From Pseudomonas viridiflava (GTDB lineage Bacteria; Pseudomonadota; Gammaproteobacteria; Pseudomonadales; Pseudomonadaceae), in NCBI RefSeq assembly GCF_900601905.1, contig NZ_UWFA01000170.1:1-64000 (forward strand): DNA of 64,000 bases. The letters are read 5' to 3'. Within the stretch, counting starts at the first letter, position 1. Each line of letters begins with the position of its first letter. A program made the position numbers and the translations under genes. The notes beneath the pieces are model-generated. The model saw nothing but the letters and a program-made list of their open reading frames with translations. It had not been told where the DNA came from and made no database searches. Of the stretch, positions 31,094-38,515 are shown piece after piece.

Positions 31094-31139
31094 AACATAG
31101 AGAGCGAGTGAATCGGCGACTACTGTCATAAATGACAGT
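31094..31139 (-). promoter_or_regulatory. Island operator site A and promoter
   Basis: ACTGTCATAAATGACAGT at 31122-31139 is a perfect eight-base inverted repeat with AA in the centre. Reading toward the Ig-like gene, TATGTT (31094-31099) follows 22 bases after the box. This puts the box centre near -43 of the inferred start site, with a ~28-base leader before the ATG at 31059. Confidence 0.8.
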
Positions 31140-31205
31140 GGCTAGATTAATTGGCGCTTGGCAAATAGCAGAACCGACACTTCTCGACTAAGTCGGAGTT
31201 ACCTC

Positions 31206-31279
31206 GTGGGACTGGCTTTAGCCGGGAAAGCGCTAGGTGCTAAACCGCAGGGCCTCTTCCCGGCTGAAGCCGGTCCCAC
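31206..31279. repeat. REP pair, CCGGCTTTAGCC type
   Basis: Arms GTGGGACTGGCTTTAGCCGG and the complementary CCGGCTGAAGCCGGTCCCAC, between the Ig-like gene and rlmJ. Confidence 0.8.
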
Positions 31280-31317
31280 AGGCCAAAACCAACTCACTCG
31301 TGGGATCGATTAACGCA

Positions 31318-32154
31318 TCACTCCGCAATCAACCAATCCATCTTCCAGTCACCCTTGGTCTGCCCAAGCTTTTGCGCTAGATAAGGCAGCAGCTCGCGCA
31401 GTTCTTCTTCCAGACCCCAGGGCGGGTTGGCGATGACCAAGCCTGAGCCGTTCAGGCTGGCGGGGGTATCCAGCGGGTGAACATACAACTCTACCCGTAG
31501 AAGCTTCGGCGCACCGGTTTCAGCCAGGTCCTGATAGAAGCGTTTGAGCGAGCGTTGGTCCTTGACCGGGTACCAGATGGCCGCCACCGTCTGGCGCATG
31601 CGGCCGATGGTTTCCTTCAGGGCCACGGCGCAGCGTTTCATTTCGTCGAGCTGTTCGAAGGGCGGGTCGATCAACAACACGGCCCGCTTCTCGCCAACCG
31701 GCAACAGCGCACGCGGCACATGCCAGCCTTCACCCAGATGCACCGCGACACGGCGGTCACCCTTCATGTTTTCTTTCAGCAAGCGCCCGTCTTCCGGGTG
31801 CTTCTCGTTGAGCAGCACGCGGTCATTGGCGCGGGTCGAGCGACGGGCGATTTCCGGGGAGCCGGGGTAATAACGCAGTTCGCCATCGGGGTTCATGTCA
31901 TGCAGCAACTGCATGTAATCGGCCGCCAAGGCGGGCAGGTCCGGCGCATCCCACAGACGGGCGATGCCTTCCAGGTATTCACCCGTACGGTTGGCCTGAT
32001 CGCCCTTGAGGTCATAAAGCCCCAGCCCGGCGTGGCTGTCGATATAGGCGAACGGCTGTTCCTTGCGTGCCATCAGGGCAAACAAGCGAGTCATGATCAG
32101 GTGTTTGAGCACATCGGCGTGGTTGCCGGCATGGAAGGCGTGACGGTAATTCAT
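31318..32154 (-). CDS. rlmJ: 23S rRNA (adenine-N6) methyltransferase RlmJ
   Basis: A 278-residue SAM-dependent methyltransferase that modifies A2030 of 23S rRNA. The start MNYRHAFHAGNHADVLKH is the conserved RlmJ N-terminus, with AGGAG six bases upstream of the ATG at 32152-32154; a longer frame from 32193 is rejected. The catalytic NPPW motif is in LVIANPPWGLEEEL. LLIDPPFE also fits the fold. It is a core housekeeping gene lying inside the accessory region, flanked by Ig-like genes. Confidence 0.95.
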   Translation of the reverse strand: MNYRHAFHAGNHADVLKHLIMTRLFALMARKEQPFAYIDSHAGLGLYDLKGDQANRTGEYLEGIARLWDAPDLPALAADYMQLLHDMNPDGELRYYPGSPEIARRSTRANDRVLLNEKHPEDGRLLKENMKGDRRVAVHLGEGWHVPRALLPVGEKRAVLLIDPPFEQLDEMKRCAVALKETIGRMRQTVAAIWYPVKDQRSLKRFYQDLAETGAPKLLRVELYVHPLDTPASLNGSGLVIANPPWGLEEELRELLPYLAQKLGQTKGDWKMDWLIAE

Positions 32155-32228
32155 GGCAGCTCCTCGAAGGCTGCGCAGTTTAGCAAAAGCCACAGGCTCT
32201 GATCAGGTCAAACTGCCCGGCGAGTACA

Positions 32229-33233
32229 TTAGGCAAAGGTGAAGTTATCAACATATAACCAGTCTGTCCCGGGATTCACCGTTAATACCAGCACCTTAAT
32301 CCTTCGCTCAGGACTGCTGACCTCCTGCCAGGCCGCAAAATCAGAACCGAATTCCAACTTTTGCTCGAAGATGAGATCACCGCGCTCATCAATACAGACG
32401 AGGTAGGGAATTTCGACATCGAAATCACTCGCCTTGGCAAATGCGCCAAAGGTAATTTTATTGACCGGCGACTTCAGGTCAAAGCGTATAGAACTGTCAT
32501 CGGCTACTGAAATAGCCTTGTCAGTCACTATAGGCATGGCAACTGAATCTGCTATCAAGCTGGCATATTTGTCTATTGAGGTGACGAACATTGACGGAAA
32601 TTCCACAGCGATATTCGCGGGAATAACACCCAAGGTGCCCGTCTCAAAATCTTCTCCCTCATAAATGACAGTGAAGGCTCTGACGCCAGACTCAGGAAGG
32701 CTCCCGTACAGACCTCGGGCTTTGAGGCTATAGCCCTTGAACCCCAGCGAGGACAAATCGACGGACCAATGGCCATCGGTCGTTGTAACGGTAGCCAGTA
32801 TTTCTGCTCTATCCAGAATCTCCACCTGCTGGCCGATGGCAGCGGTGCCCTCAATTGTCACGCTGGTGTCAAAGGTGCTGCCGCCGTCGACGACCTCGCG
32901 TTTAGAATCCCGCACGCTGGAAATAGTGGGCGCCGCCGCAGCGACCACCGTCACCACCCGCGCCTCATCTGAGAATCGAAGAGTGTAACTGTGCCGACCT
33001 TCCAACGCGGCGACTAACTTCACCCATGCGCCGTTATCGTTGACCAAAGCCAAGGCGATCGGGGTGTTGTTATCCGCAATGATCACCCCCGTGCCAGCCG
33101 TGCCGGTGCCTAAAAGAGTCAGCACGGTATCTTCGGTGGTTCCGTTGTTGGGTATTGGCTTGTTTTCACTGTCTATTACGTCAGTAATAGCTGGCACCGC
33201 AGACGGCATGTGGGAATGTGATTCAACGTCCAT
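32229..33233 (-). CDS. Two-repeat Ig-like protein with C-terminal beta-rich domain
   Basis: A 334-residue protein of unknown function. Two bacterial Ig-like repeats are visible: PAITDVIDSENKPIPNNG ... RHSYTLRF and PTISSVRDSKREVVDGG ... LKARGLYGS. A third, different beta-rich region ends in DWLYVDNFTFA, resembling a carbohydrate-binding-type fold ending. No signal peptide is seen. The start is the ATG at 33233 (MDVESHSH), with AAAGGTG upstream; the longer frame from 33428 overlaps the preceding small gene and lacks support. It probably forms an operon with the 97-residue gene upstream. Similar repeats occur in the 883-residue protein at 35789. Confidence 0.7.
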   Translation of the reverse strand: MDVESHSHMPSAVPAITDVIDSENKPIPNNGTTEDTVLTLLGTGTAGTGVIIADNNTPIALALVNDNGAWVKLVAALEGRHSYTLRFSDEARVVTVVAAAAPTISSVRDSKREVVDGGSTFDTSVTIEGTAAIGQQVEILDRAEILATVTTTDGHWSVDLSSLGFKGYSLKARGLYGSLPESGVRAFTVIYEGEDFETGTLGVIPANIAVEFPSMFVTSIDKYASLIADSVAMPIVTDKAISVADDSSIRFDLKSPVNKITFGAFAKASDFDVEIPYLVCIDERGDLIFEQKLEFGSDFAAWQEVSSPERRIKVLVLTVNPGTDWLYVDNFTFA

Positions 33234-33279
33234 GGCAATCACCTTTTTGATAATGGATAAACCAGGCGCGCTCCCAGAG

Positions 33280-33573
33280 TCACCATTTGGACGGGTCGAC
33301 ATTGCGGACCGAGTTGAGGTTCGGCGGGCACACCCGGGCGAATGCATCGACGGTGACCTCCCAGGTCGGCGAAACCTCTCCACTGCTGGCGCATACGCTA
33401 AAGCTATGGCAGCCCGGTGCGGCATCAAGTTGTACTGACCACGCGCCGCCAGACAGGATCAGCTCGGGGTGAATCGTGGCACCGGGGTTTTCAAGGGAGT
33501 TGCACCTGCCGTCCACAATACGCGTAATCATGAGCGCGACAAAAAAGGCATGAGGTTGGGAACAAATATCCAT
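33280..33573 (-). CDS. Small Ig-like single-repeat protein
   Basis: A 97-residue protein of unknown function, encoded 46 bases upstream of the two-repeat Ig-like gene on the same strand. The middle (IVDGRCNSLENPGATIHPE ... GGAWSVQLDAAPGCHSFSV) resembles half of an Ig-like repeat such as those in its neighbour, with four cysteines that could pair. AGGTG precedes the ATG. No signal peptide is obvious. It could be a remnant of a longer repeat protein, but it has its own start and stop. Confidence 0.55.
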   Translation of the reverse strand: MDICSQPHAFFVALMITRIVDGRCNSLENPGATIHPELILSGGAWSVQLDAAPGCHSFSVCASSGEVSPTWEVTVDAFARVCPPNLNSVRNVDPSKW

Positions 33574-34134
33574 CGTTCACCTGTATTTGACATATGTCAG
33601 CATTCCTGACGACAGCAATATGTCAGCGCGATGATTAACATGGAGTATCGTTTACATCGGCCCAATTGACGACTTTCAAAAACAATAAAGGTTAGATCCA
33701 TCGGAAATTAACACAGTACAAAGCGTTATCATTTGTTCTAGAAACACTATTATTCGCGACCCAATCGCACATAGTTCGACGCCATAGGATCCACCGCAGG
33801 AGCAGCTTTAGCCGCGGGCAAGGCCCAAACCAAAACCCTGCGCTGTCACAGATGACGCCTTCCCGGCTGAAGCCGGTCCCATCCCTACGCCCGTTTCATT
33901 CGCAGACTCGCCCACAACCAACGCCGCAGTCTGATGCTGCGACACTACGGCGAAGTGAAAGAAGGCGTCATGGTCAGCGAATCGGAGATGCATCCTCCTG
34001 AATAACGAAAACACAACGCACGCACGGCCTCGATATTTTCAAATTAACGAAAGTAGCGCTATATATTGGAGTATTGGAGCACATCACCGCTGCCGCCCGT
34101 CACTCTGGAGATGAAGGGTTTTATTTACAACGCA
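33574..34134. other. Intergenic region with direct repeats and an open-frame remnant
   Basis: About 560 bases without a supported gene. ATATGTCAGC occurs twice (33592-33601 and 33618-33627) just upstream of the small Ig-like gene, and TGACATATGTCA (33588-33599) is a perfect palindrome; these may control that operon. A REP pair lies at 33795-33881. From 33892 to 34005 the plus strand has 37 open codons ending in SESEMHPPE and a stop but no good start, possibly the tail of a lost gene that I do not recognise. Confidence 0.4.
33795..33881. repeat. REP pair, diverged
   Basis: CAGGAGCAGCTTTAGCCGCG on the left and CCCGGCTGAAGCCGGTCCCA on the right, an imperfect inverted pair of the CCGGCTTTAGCC family. 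Confidence 0.65.
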
Positions 34135-34651
34135 TTAGTTGTGCTCATCTAAGTCCACCTTCGCCACTTGCTCACCCTGTGATACGCCACGAAATAACCA
34201 GCGCACCTCACCGGCATTCTGTTCAAACAGGCTAATGAAAATCCGAATCACGATCCGGCACTTCGGGATTACAATCAGCTGCCACCGTTGCGCTGTGCCC
34301 AACATAGGGCCTCCACGGATCCAGATTCCACGTGGGTTTATCCCTTGCAATTACCAGATGGCAGGTCAATTGGTTGATGATGCCTCGGGTATTTTGCCAG
34401 TACGGGCTGCCGCCAAATTTCTTGGCTATTTCATAAACCATATAGGCGGTTTCGCTAGAGTTGATCGTCCTGCCGCACGCAGTGGGCTCCAACTCAAGCG
34501 TCCACTCACTGAAACGATATATCCAGCTGCCCCGCTCGATATAAGACATACAGCTTTGAGCAGGCCCCGCTGTTTGCTCCGGCGCCGCAACTAAAACTTG
34601 CGGAGCCCCGAGTCCCACCACCCCCCAGAGTAAAGCCGTTCTGGCGTGCAT
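34135..34651 (-). pseudogene. DUF2599-like secreted protein, possibly frameshifted near the C-terminus
   Basis: The intact frame runs from ATG 34651 to a stop at 34232 (139 residues). AAGGAG six bases upstream selects this Met over 34657 and 34687. Residues ~1-23 form a signal peptide (ALLWGVVGLGAPQVLVAA). The mature part (SYIERGSWIYRFSEWTLELEPT ... INQLTCHLVIARDKPTWNLDPWRP ... CNPE) recalls DUF2599. After SDFH the frame stops, but the neighbouring frame continues with coding-like sequence (SLFEQNAGEVRWLFRGV) to 34135. Removing one base from the AAAA run at 34238-34241 joins the two. The shorter 139-residue form may still be functional. It is divergent from the halovibrin-like gene and could share its operator. 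Confidence 0.55.
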
Positions 34652-34760
34652 AATCATCTCCTTATGATGTGCGCTCTCGAACAGCATAGCCTCAGTACAG
34701 ACCGGCGCTCATACACATTGGAAATAATCAAAGGCTTTACTACTTCAAGATCGCATCAGA

Positions 34761-34806
34761 ACTGTTATTTATGACAGTTACGCCTGCACCCAGGAAATTC
34801 CAGAAT
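34761..34806 (+). promoter_or_regulatory. Island operator site B and promoter
   Basis: ACTGTTATTTATGACAGT at 34761-34778, one mismatch from a perfect repeat. CAGAAT (34801-34806), a four-of-six match to TATAAT, follows 22 bases later, giving a ~25-base leader before the ATG at 34838. The box lies between divergent genes and could also act on the DUF2599-like gene. Confidence 0.75.
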
Positions 34807-34837
34807 CAAAGCCCTCTAATATTATGGAGTTTCCGCC

Positions 34838-35728
34838 ATGAGTAAATTTCGCACTGTACTGCTAAGCCTTGTTCTAACGGCTTGCACATCGCATACGGTA
34901 ACAACGATCACCGAAGTTCCGACACTGGGACTGGGTGAAACAGTAGAACGTCACTTGAGAGAACGATACGACGATACCCGCATTAACTGCGGTCATGCTT
35001 CAGAGCCCGCTTTCCTGTGCAATGGCATTCTGCTCCGCGGTACAGATTTCTCCACCACCTACCACTCATGGGATAACAGCCTGAACAGCCATCGATCTGG
35101 AGGGGTTTCTTTTTCATATTTGAGGCGCGACTCGAAATACAACAGACTGGCTTACTCCTATCAAAACGGATATATCTTTTTACCCCTCTTTTATGCCGGC
35201 AACAAAATAGATCCGGAAGTGTTGTGCGCGTTCCCCATTGACGCAGCAACCAACACTAGAGCCGACAAAGGCTGTGGCGCCTACCCGGGAGTTGCCGGTA
35301 GCCAAGCCTGTCAGAGTCAAGGCATCACTAGCTCATCAGCCTGGTATAACCACTACAAATCTGGCAATAGCAGCCATGTTCATCAATGCGGATTTGATGT
35401 TAGAGATGCGCTCAACGCAGGGGCGACGACGGCATTTGATGCGATGATCAAAAGCATGGCGCTGATCAGCGCAGAGTCTTTCACTACCCAGAATGAACTC
35501 AGGCTCGCCGTATGGCCCGATGGGTCAGGAAGAGTCTTGCCTCTGGAGGCGTTTTTCTACATTAACAGTTCTGCAACCGGACGCACCGACGCGCGAAACG
35601 ATCAAGTTGATTTTAAAAACGTCACGGGTCTTACAGTGCCTGTTATTTCCATTTGGTTACCGAAGACTCCCTCAGAACATGCCACGTTCCACTACCTGGC
35701 AGCGGACCAAGCGATACCCGTTCCTTAG
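34838..35728 (+). CDS. Halovibrin (HvnC)-like lipoprotein 1
   Basis: A 296-residue predicted lipoprotein: signal peptide with lipobox LTAC (Cys at residue 16). The mature protein carries the family pattern RYDDTRINCG ... PAFLCNGILLRGT ... YHSW ... VSFSYLRRDSKY, later CAFPIDAAT and a cysteine-rich core. Pseudomonas proteins of this form are annotated as halovibrin HvnC (recalled). Vibrio fischeri halovibrins are secreted NAD+ glycohydrolases. The LRGT and VSFSYLR strands could correspond to the ADP-ribosyl-transfer fold, but this is inference. GGAG lies before the ATG. A paralogue is at 46511-47437, and both have the same operator. Confidence 0.75.
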   Translation: MSKFRTVLLSLVLTACTSHTVTTITEVPTLGLGETVERHLRERYDDTRINCGHASEPAFLCNGILLRGTDFSTTYHSWDNSLNSHRSGGVSFSYLRRDSKYNRLAYSYQNGYIFLPLFYAGNKIDPEVLCAFPIDAATNTRADKGCGAYPGVAGSQACQSQGITSSSAWYNHYKSGNSSHVHQCGFDVRDALNAGATTAFDAMIKSMALISAESFTTQNELRLAVWPDGSGRVLPLEAFFYINSSATGRTDARNDQVDFKNVTGLTVPVISIWLPKTPSEHATFHYLAADQAIPVP

Positions 35729-35735
35729 TAAGTTG

Positions 35736-35770
35736 AAAAAACCAAAGGAGGCAAAGGCCTGCTTTGGTTT
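35736..35770 (-). terminator. Terminator of the Ig-like operon between convergent genes
   Basis: Stem AAACCAAAG (35739-35747) and CTTTGGTTT (35762-35770). On the minus strand it is followed by a T run, so it ends the operon stopping at 35789; it may also slow the converging halovibrin-like transcript. Confidence 0.75.
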
Positions 35771-35788
35771 GTAGTGCGCTATCAAGAT

Positions 35789-38440
35789 TCACATGCGTTT
35801 GCGGAGCACTCTGGAAAACAGAAAGTGATTACCGTCACTTCTATAGATCGTGTAGTTGATCAGTACATCACGGCCTCTGTTTTCATTGACCCAGCTGGAA
35901 GGGATGTCGAAGTTTTCCGGGCGGGTGTCCAGGAACTGCTCTGCGGTATCGTACACTGCCACACCCGACCAACGCACTCGTCCTGTATGGGGAGTGTTCA
36001 TGCCAGGGTAAGCCACGGTGACAATCCGGTTATCGGCAGAAATCGTCGGAGGCACCAGGTCGAAAGGCTGAGGATCAACCCTGAGCGGCAGTTCTGCGGA
36101 TGTCCCCACCGTTGTCCCATTGGCCAATTTGACGGTGTAGGTAATAGCGGCTGCGCGGCCAATGACATCCACGACCTCCATACGAGGCACTCGAAACTCG
36201 ATATCACCCACCGCACCAACGGTTTTGATTTCCGAGTGGTAAGCCACCGCGCCCATCCAGTGCAACTGAATCGTTTGCCCAGGCGCCATACCCGTGTAAT
36301 TGACAATGACGGCGAGGTAATCGTCGTAATACATTGCGCTGTCGAAGTTGAGGTAGGTGCCGTCGCCATAGGCTTTAGGCACTCGAGGTTGCCTCAAATC
36401 AAACACGGGTGCCGTTACAACACGGAACGGCCAAGGGTCAGAGGTACTCGCTCCGGTTCTGGCGGTCATGGTGTGCGCTCCAACGGCCAAACCGAGCGAA
36501 TCCTTCGTCCAGGAACCAGCAGGGGCAAGCACCGTTGCCCAGACGATTGCGTGGTCCAGCAGTTCAACCGTCGAATTAGGTGCTGCGGTTCCTGTCAGTG
36601 TCACGTTGGAGTCAAAGGTATCTGTATTTTTAGGAATCAAAACCCCTTTTGAATCCTCGATGCTGAGGATTGCGGGTTTTACCCCGGCACTGATCTGCAC
36701 CTCCCGGACATCAGAATTATCCGTTCCCACCACACGCTTGACGTCGTAGCGAACCCGAACCTTGTCGTTGCGGCTGAGGTCAATCAGCGCGCTGGCAATA
36801 GACCATGACAAGTCCTGATTGTCAGTGCTGATCAAAAAGCTTCTGCTATCGGACGCAGCGGCACTGGAGCCCGCCCAGTACACCGTCACTTCGTCTAGCC
36901 GTTTGAGCAGTGCATCTGCGCCACTGACGTGAACGACCGTGCCGATATACTGATCGGGATCGAACACATCACCCGGGGCATTATCAACGGTGGGTTTAGG
37001 CAGCAATGCACTCCCCAAAACTTGATAGGTGACAGGCATCGAAGGACGACTGCTCCCACCCATGAACTTAACTGTATAACTCAGTTTCAGCGTGCCATTG
37101 CCCAGTGGAGCAAGTTTCTGTTTCGGGACAATAAAAGCAATTACGTCATTTTCTTCATTGCGCCCGACGCTGTAATCAGCCGTGAATACTAATGCGTTTC
37201 CCGCAGAATCAAGCCCCTCCCATAGCAAGATCACAAGGTCCCCATAGGCCTTCGCCGTATACGGCATGACTCTTACCGTCGCCCCCGTGGCTGGCACAAC
37301 GGCCGGGTCGATGCTATTGCCCACTGCGCCGTCTAGTGTTGGCGCTGCCAGCGGCACCGGCTGACCGACAACAGAAATAGTTTCACTCCTTGAGCGGCGG
37401 GCACCCGGCTGAACGACGTAATACACCCGGGCTGTTCCGCTGGCGATGGCCGCGACATCGGCATTGGCGACTTTAAACACCGGGGTAAAACCGTTTGGAT
37501 CCACAGGTTGCGGCGCAATCACCGGGACCACTGGCACTCCCTGATCGGTTTGGCCAAGCCAGTGCAGAGTAATCATGTCCCCTGGATTCAAACCTGCCGG
37601 CGGTATCCGAACATTGACATCTGCCGCCCCCAAAGCGGCGAGATCTATTTCCTTGGTCGCCGGGTCAGCCTCCACCACCACCGGTGCCCCTGGCGCGTTC
37701 GGATCTATTTGAACATCAGTGAAGGCAGGCAATGAATACAGCGACCAGTTATTGACCACATCGCGTATTTCGTAATTGACGATCAGTTTTTCACTGTCAC
37801 CGGCATCCACTACCGTCTGAGCGGGCACTCTTACCGTCTGGGGCTGATTGAGCTGCACGGCGGTCAATGGAGGGTTACGCACCGGGTGTCCTGTACCGCC
37901 CCAGTAAAGCGTCAGCACATCACCGACATGCATCTCCAGCCAAGGGTCGACCGTGATATCCACATCCTGCGGGACTGAAAGTACCGGGGGCACGCCTCTG
38001 GGTGGTGGCAGATTTTCGTTAGTGACCGGTGTTGTATTGTCAGGGTCCGGGTCGCCTGGAACAGTGCGCTTGACCACCACCGGTCTTGTCGGTGAACTGT
38101 CCTGATTACCACCTTGCCGCGTGGTAAGGCGATAGTAGACCTGCGTGTCCGGTGGGCTGTCCGGGATATCCTGTGGCAGTACACTAAAACTGATAACGCC
38201 GCTGTCCAGATGGCCTTGATTGACATCAAAGTGCTGTACATCTCTGCCATTCCAGAACAATTCAACGTAATCACCAGGCTGTGTGCTAAACACTATATCG
38301 GCGAAGAGTGCTACCCTCTTCTGTGGGTCAGCGAGATCCGTGTTGCCCAACCCGCCATTACCGGTAATATCGATGACGGGAATCTGCAAACCAGGCAACA
38401 CCCGCGGGGAAATACCGGAAGTTACATTATTAGCGTTCAT
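35789..38440 (-). CDS. Large multi-repeat Ig-like protein
   Basis: An 883-residue protein built almost entirely of ~100-residue Ig-like repeats. Recurring marks are a G-D-x-V/I-x-L-x-W-x-G strand (for example GDMITLHWLGQTDQG, GDVLTLYWGG), an FxVP strand and a closing YxV/YTV strand. A bacterial Ig repeat like those at 32229 lies near residue 600 (PAILSIEDSKGVLIPKNTD). No signal peptide, membrane anchor or sorting signal is visible, and the N-terminus MNANNVTSGISPRVLPG is soluble. The ATG at 38440 lacks a strong ribosome site and lies 75 bases after the preceding gene, suggesting one operon. Function unknown; adhesion- or stalk-like roles would need a non-classical export route. Confidence 0.75.
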   Translation of the reverse strand: MNANNVTSGISPRVLPGLQIPVIDITGNGGLGNTDLADPQKRVALFADIVFSTQPGDYVELFWNGRDVQHFDVNQGHLDSGVISFSVLPQDIPDSPPDTQVYYRLTTRQGGNQDSSPTRPVVVKRTVPGDPDPDNTTPVTNENLPPPRGVPPVLSVPQDVDITVDPWLEMHVGDVLTLYWGGTGHPVRNPPLTAVQLNQPQTVRVPAQTVVDAGDSEKLIVNYEIRDVVNNWSLYSLPAFTDVQIDPNAPGAPVVVEADPATKEIDLAALGAADVNVRIPPAGLNPGDMITLHWLGQTDQGVPVVPVIAPQPVDPNGFTPVFKVANADVAAIASGTARVYYVVQPGARRSRSETISVVGQPVPLAAPTLDGAVGNSIDPAVVPATGATVRVMPYTAKAYGDLVILLWEGLDSAGNALVFTADYSVGRNEENDVIAFIVPKQKLAPLGNGTLKLSYTVKFMGGSSRPSMPVTYQVLGSALLPKPTVDNAPGDVFDPDQYIGTVVHVSGADALLKRLDEVTVYWAGSSAAASDSRSFLISTDNQDLSWSIASALIDLSRNDKVRVRYDVKRVVGTDNSDVREVQISAGVKPAILSIEDSKGVLIPKNTDTFDSNVTLTGTAAPNSTVELLDHAIVWATVLAPAGSWTKDSLGLAVGAHTMTARTGASTSDPWPFRVVTAPVFDLRQPRVPKAYGDGTYLNFDSAMYYDDYLAVIVNYTGMAPGQTIQLHWMGAVAYHSEIKTVGAVGDIEFRVPRMEVVDVIGRAAAITYTVKLANGTTVGTSAELPLRVDPQPFDLVPPTISADNRIVTVAYPGMNTPHTGRVRWSGVAVYDTAEQFLDTRPENFDIPSSWVNENRGRDVLINYTIYRSDGNHFLFSRVLRKRM

Positions 38441-38515
38441 AAAAGAACCCGACTGAAATCAACCTATGATTGTTAGCTAGCGGGCAGTGAGACCACCGCC
38501 CGCTTCCGTTGTTGC

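Noticed and set aside
33808..34014. 68-codon minus-strand frame
   Set aside because: Runs across a REP element and has no ribosome site or recognisable sequence.
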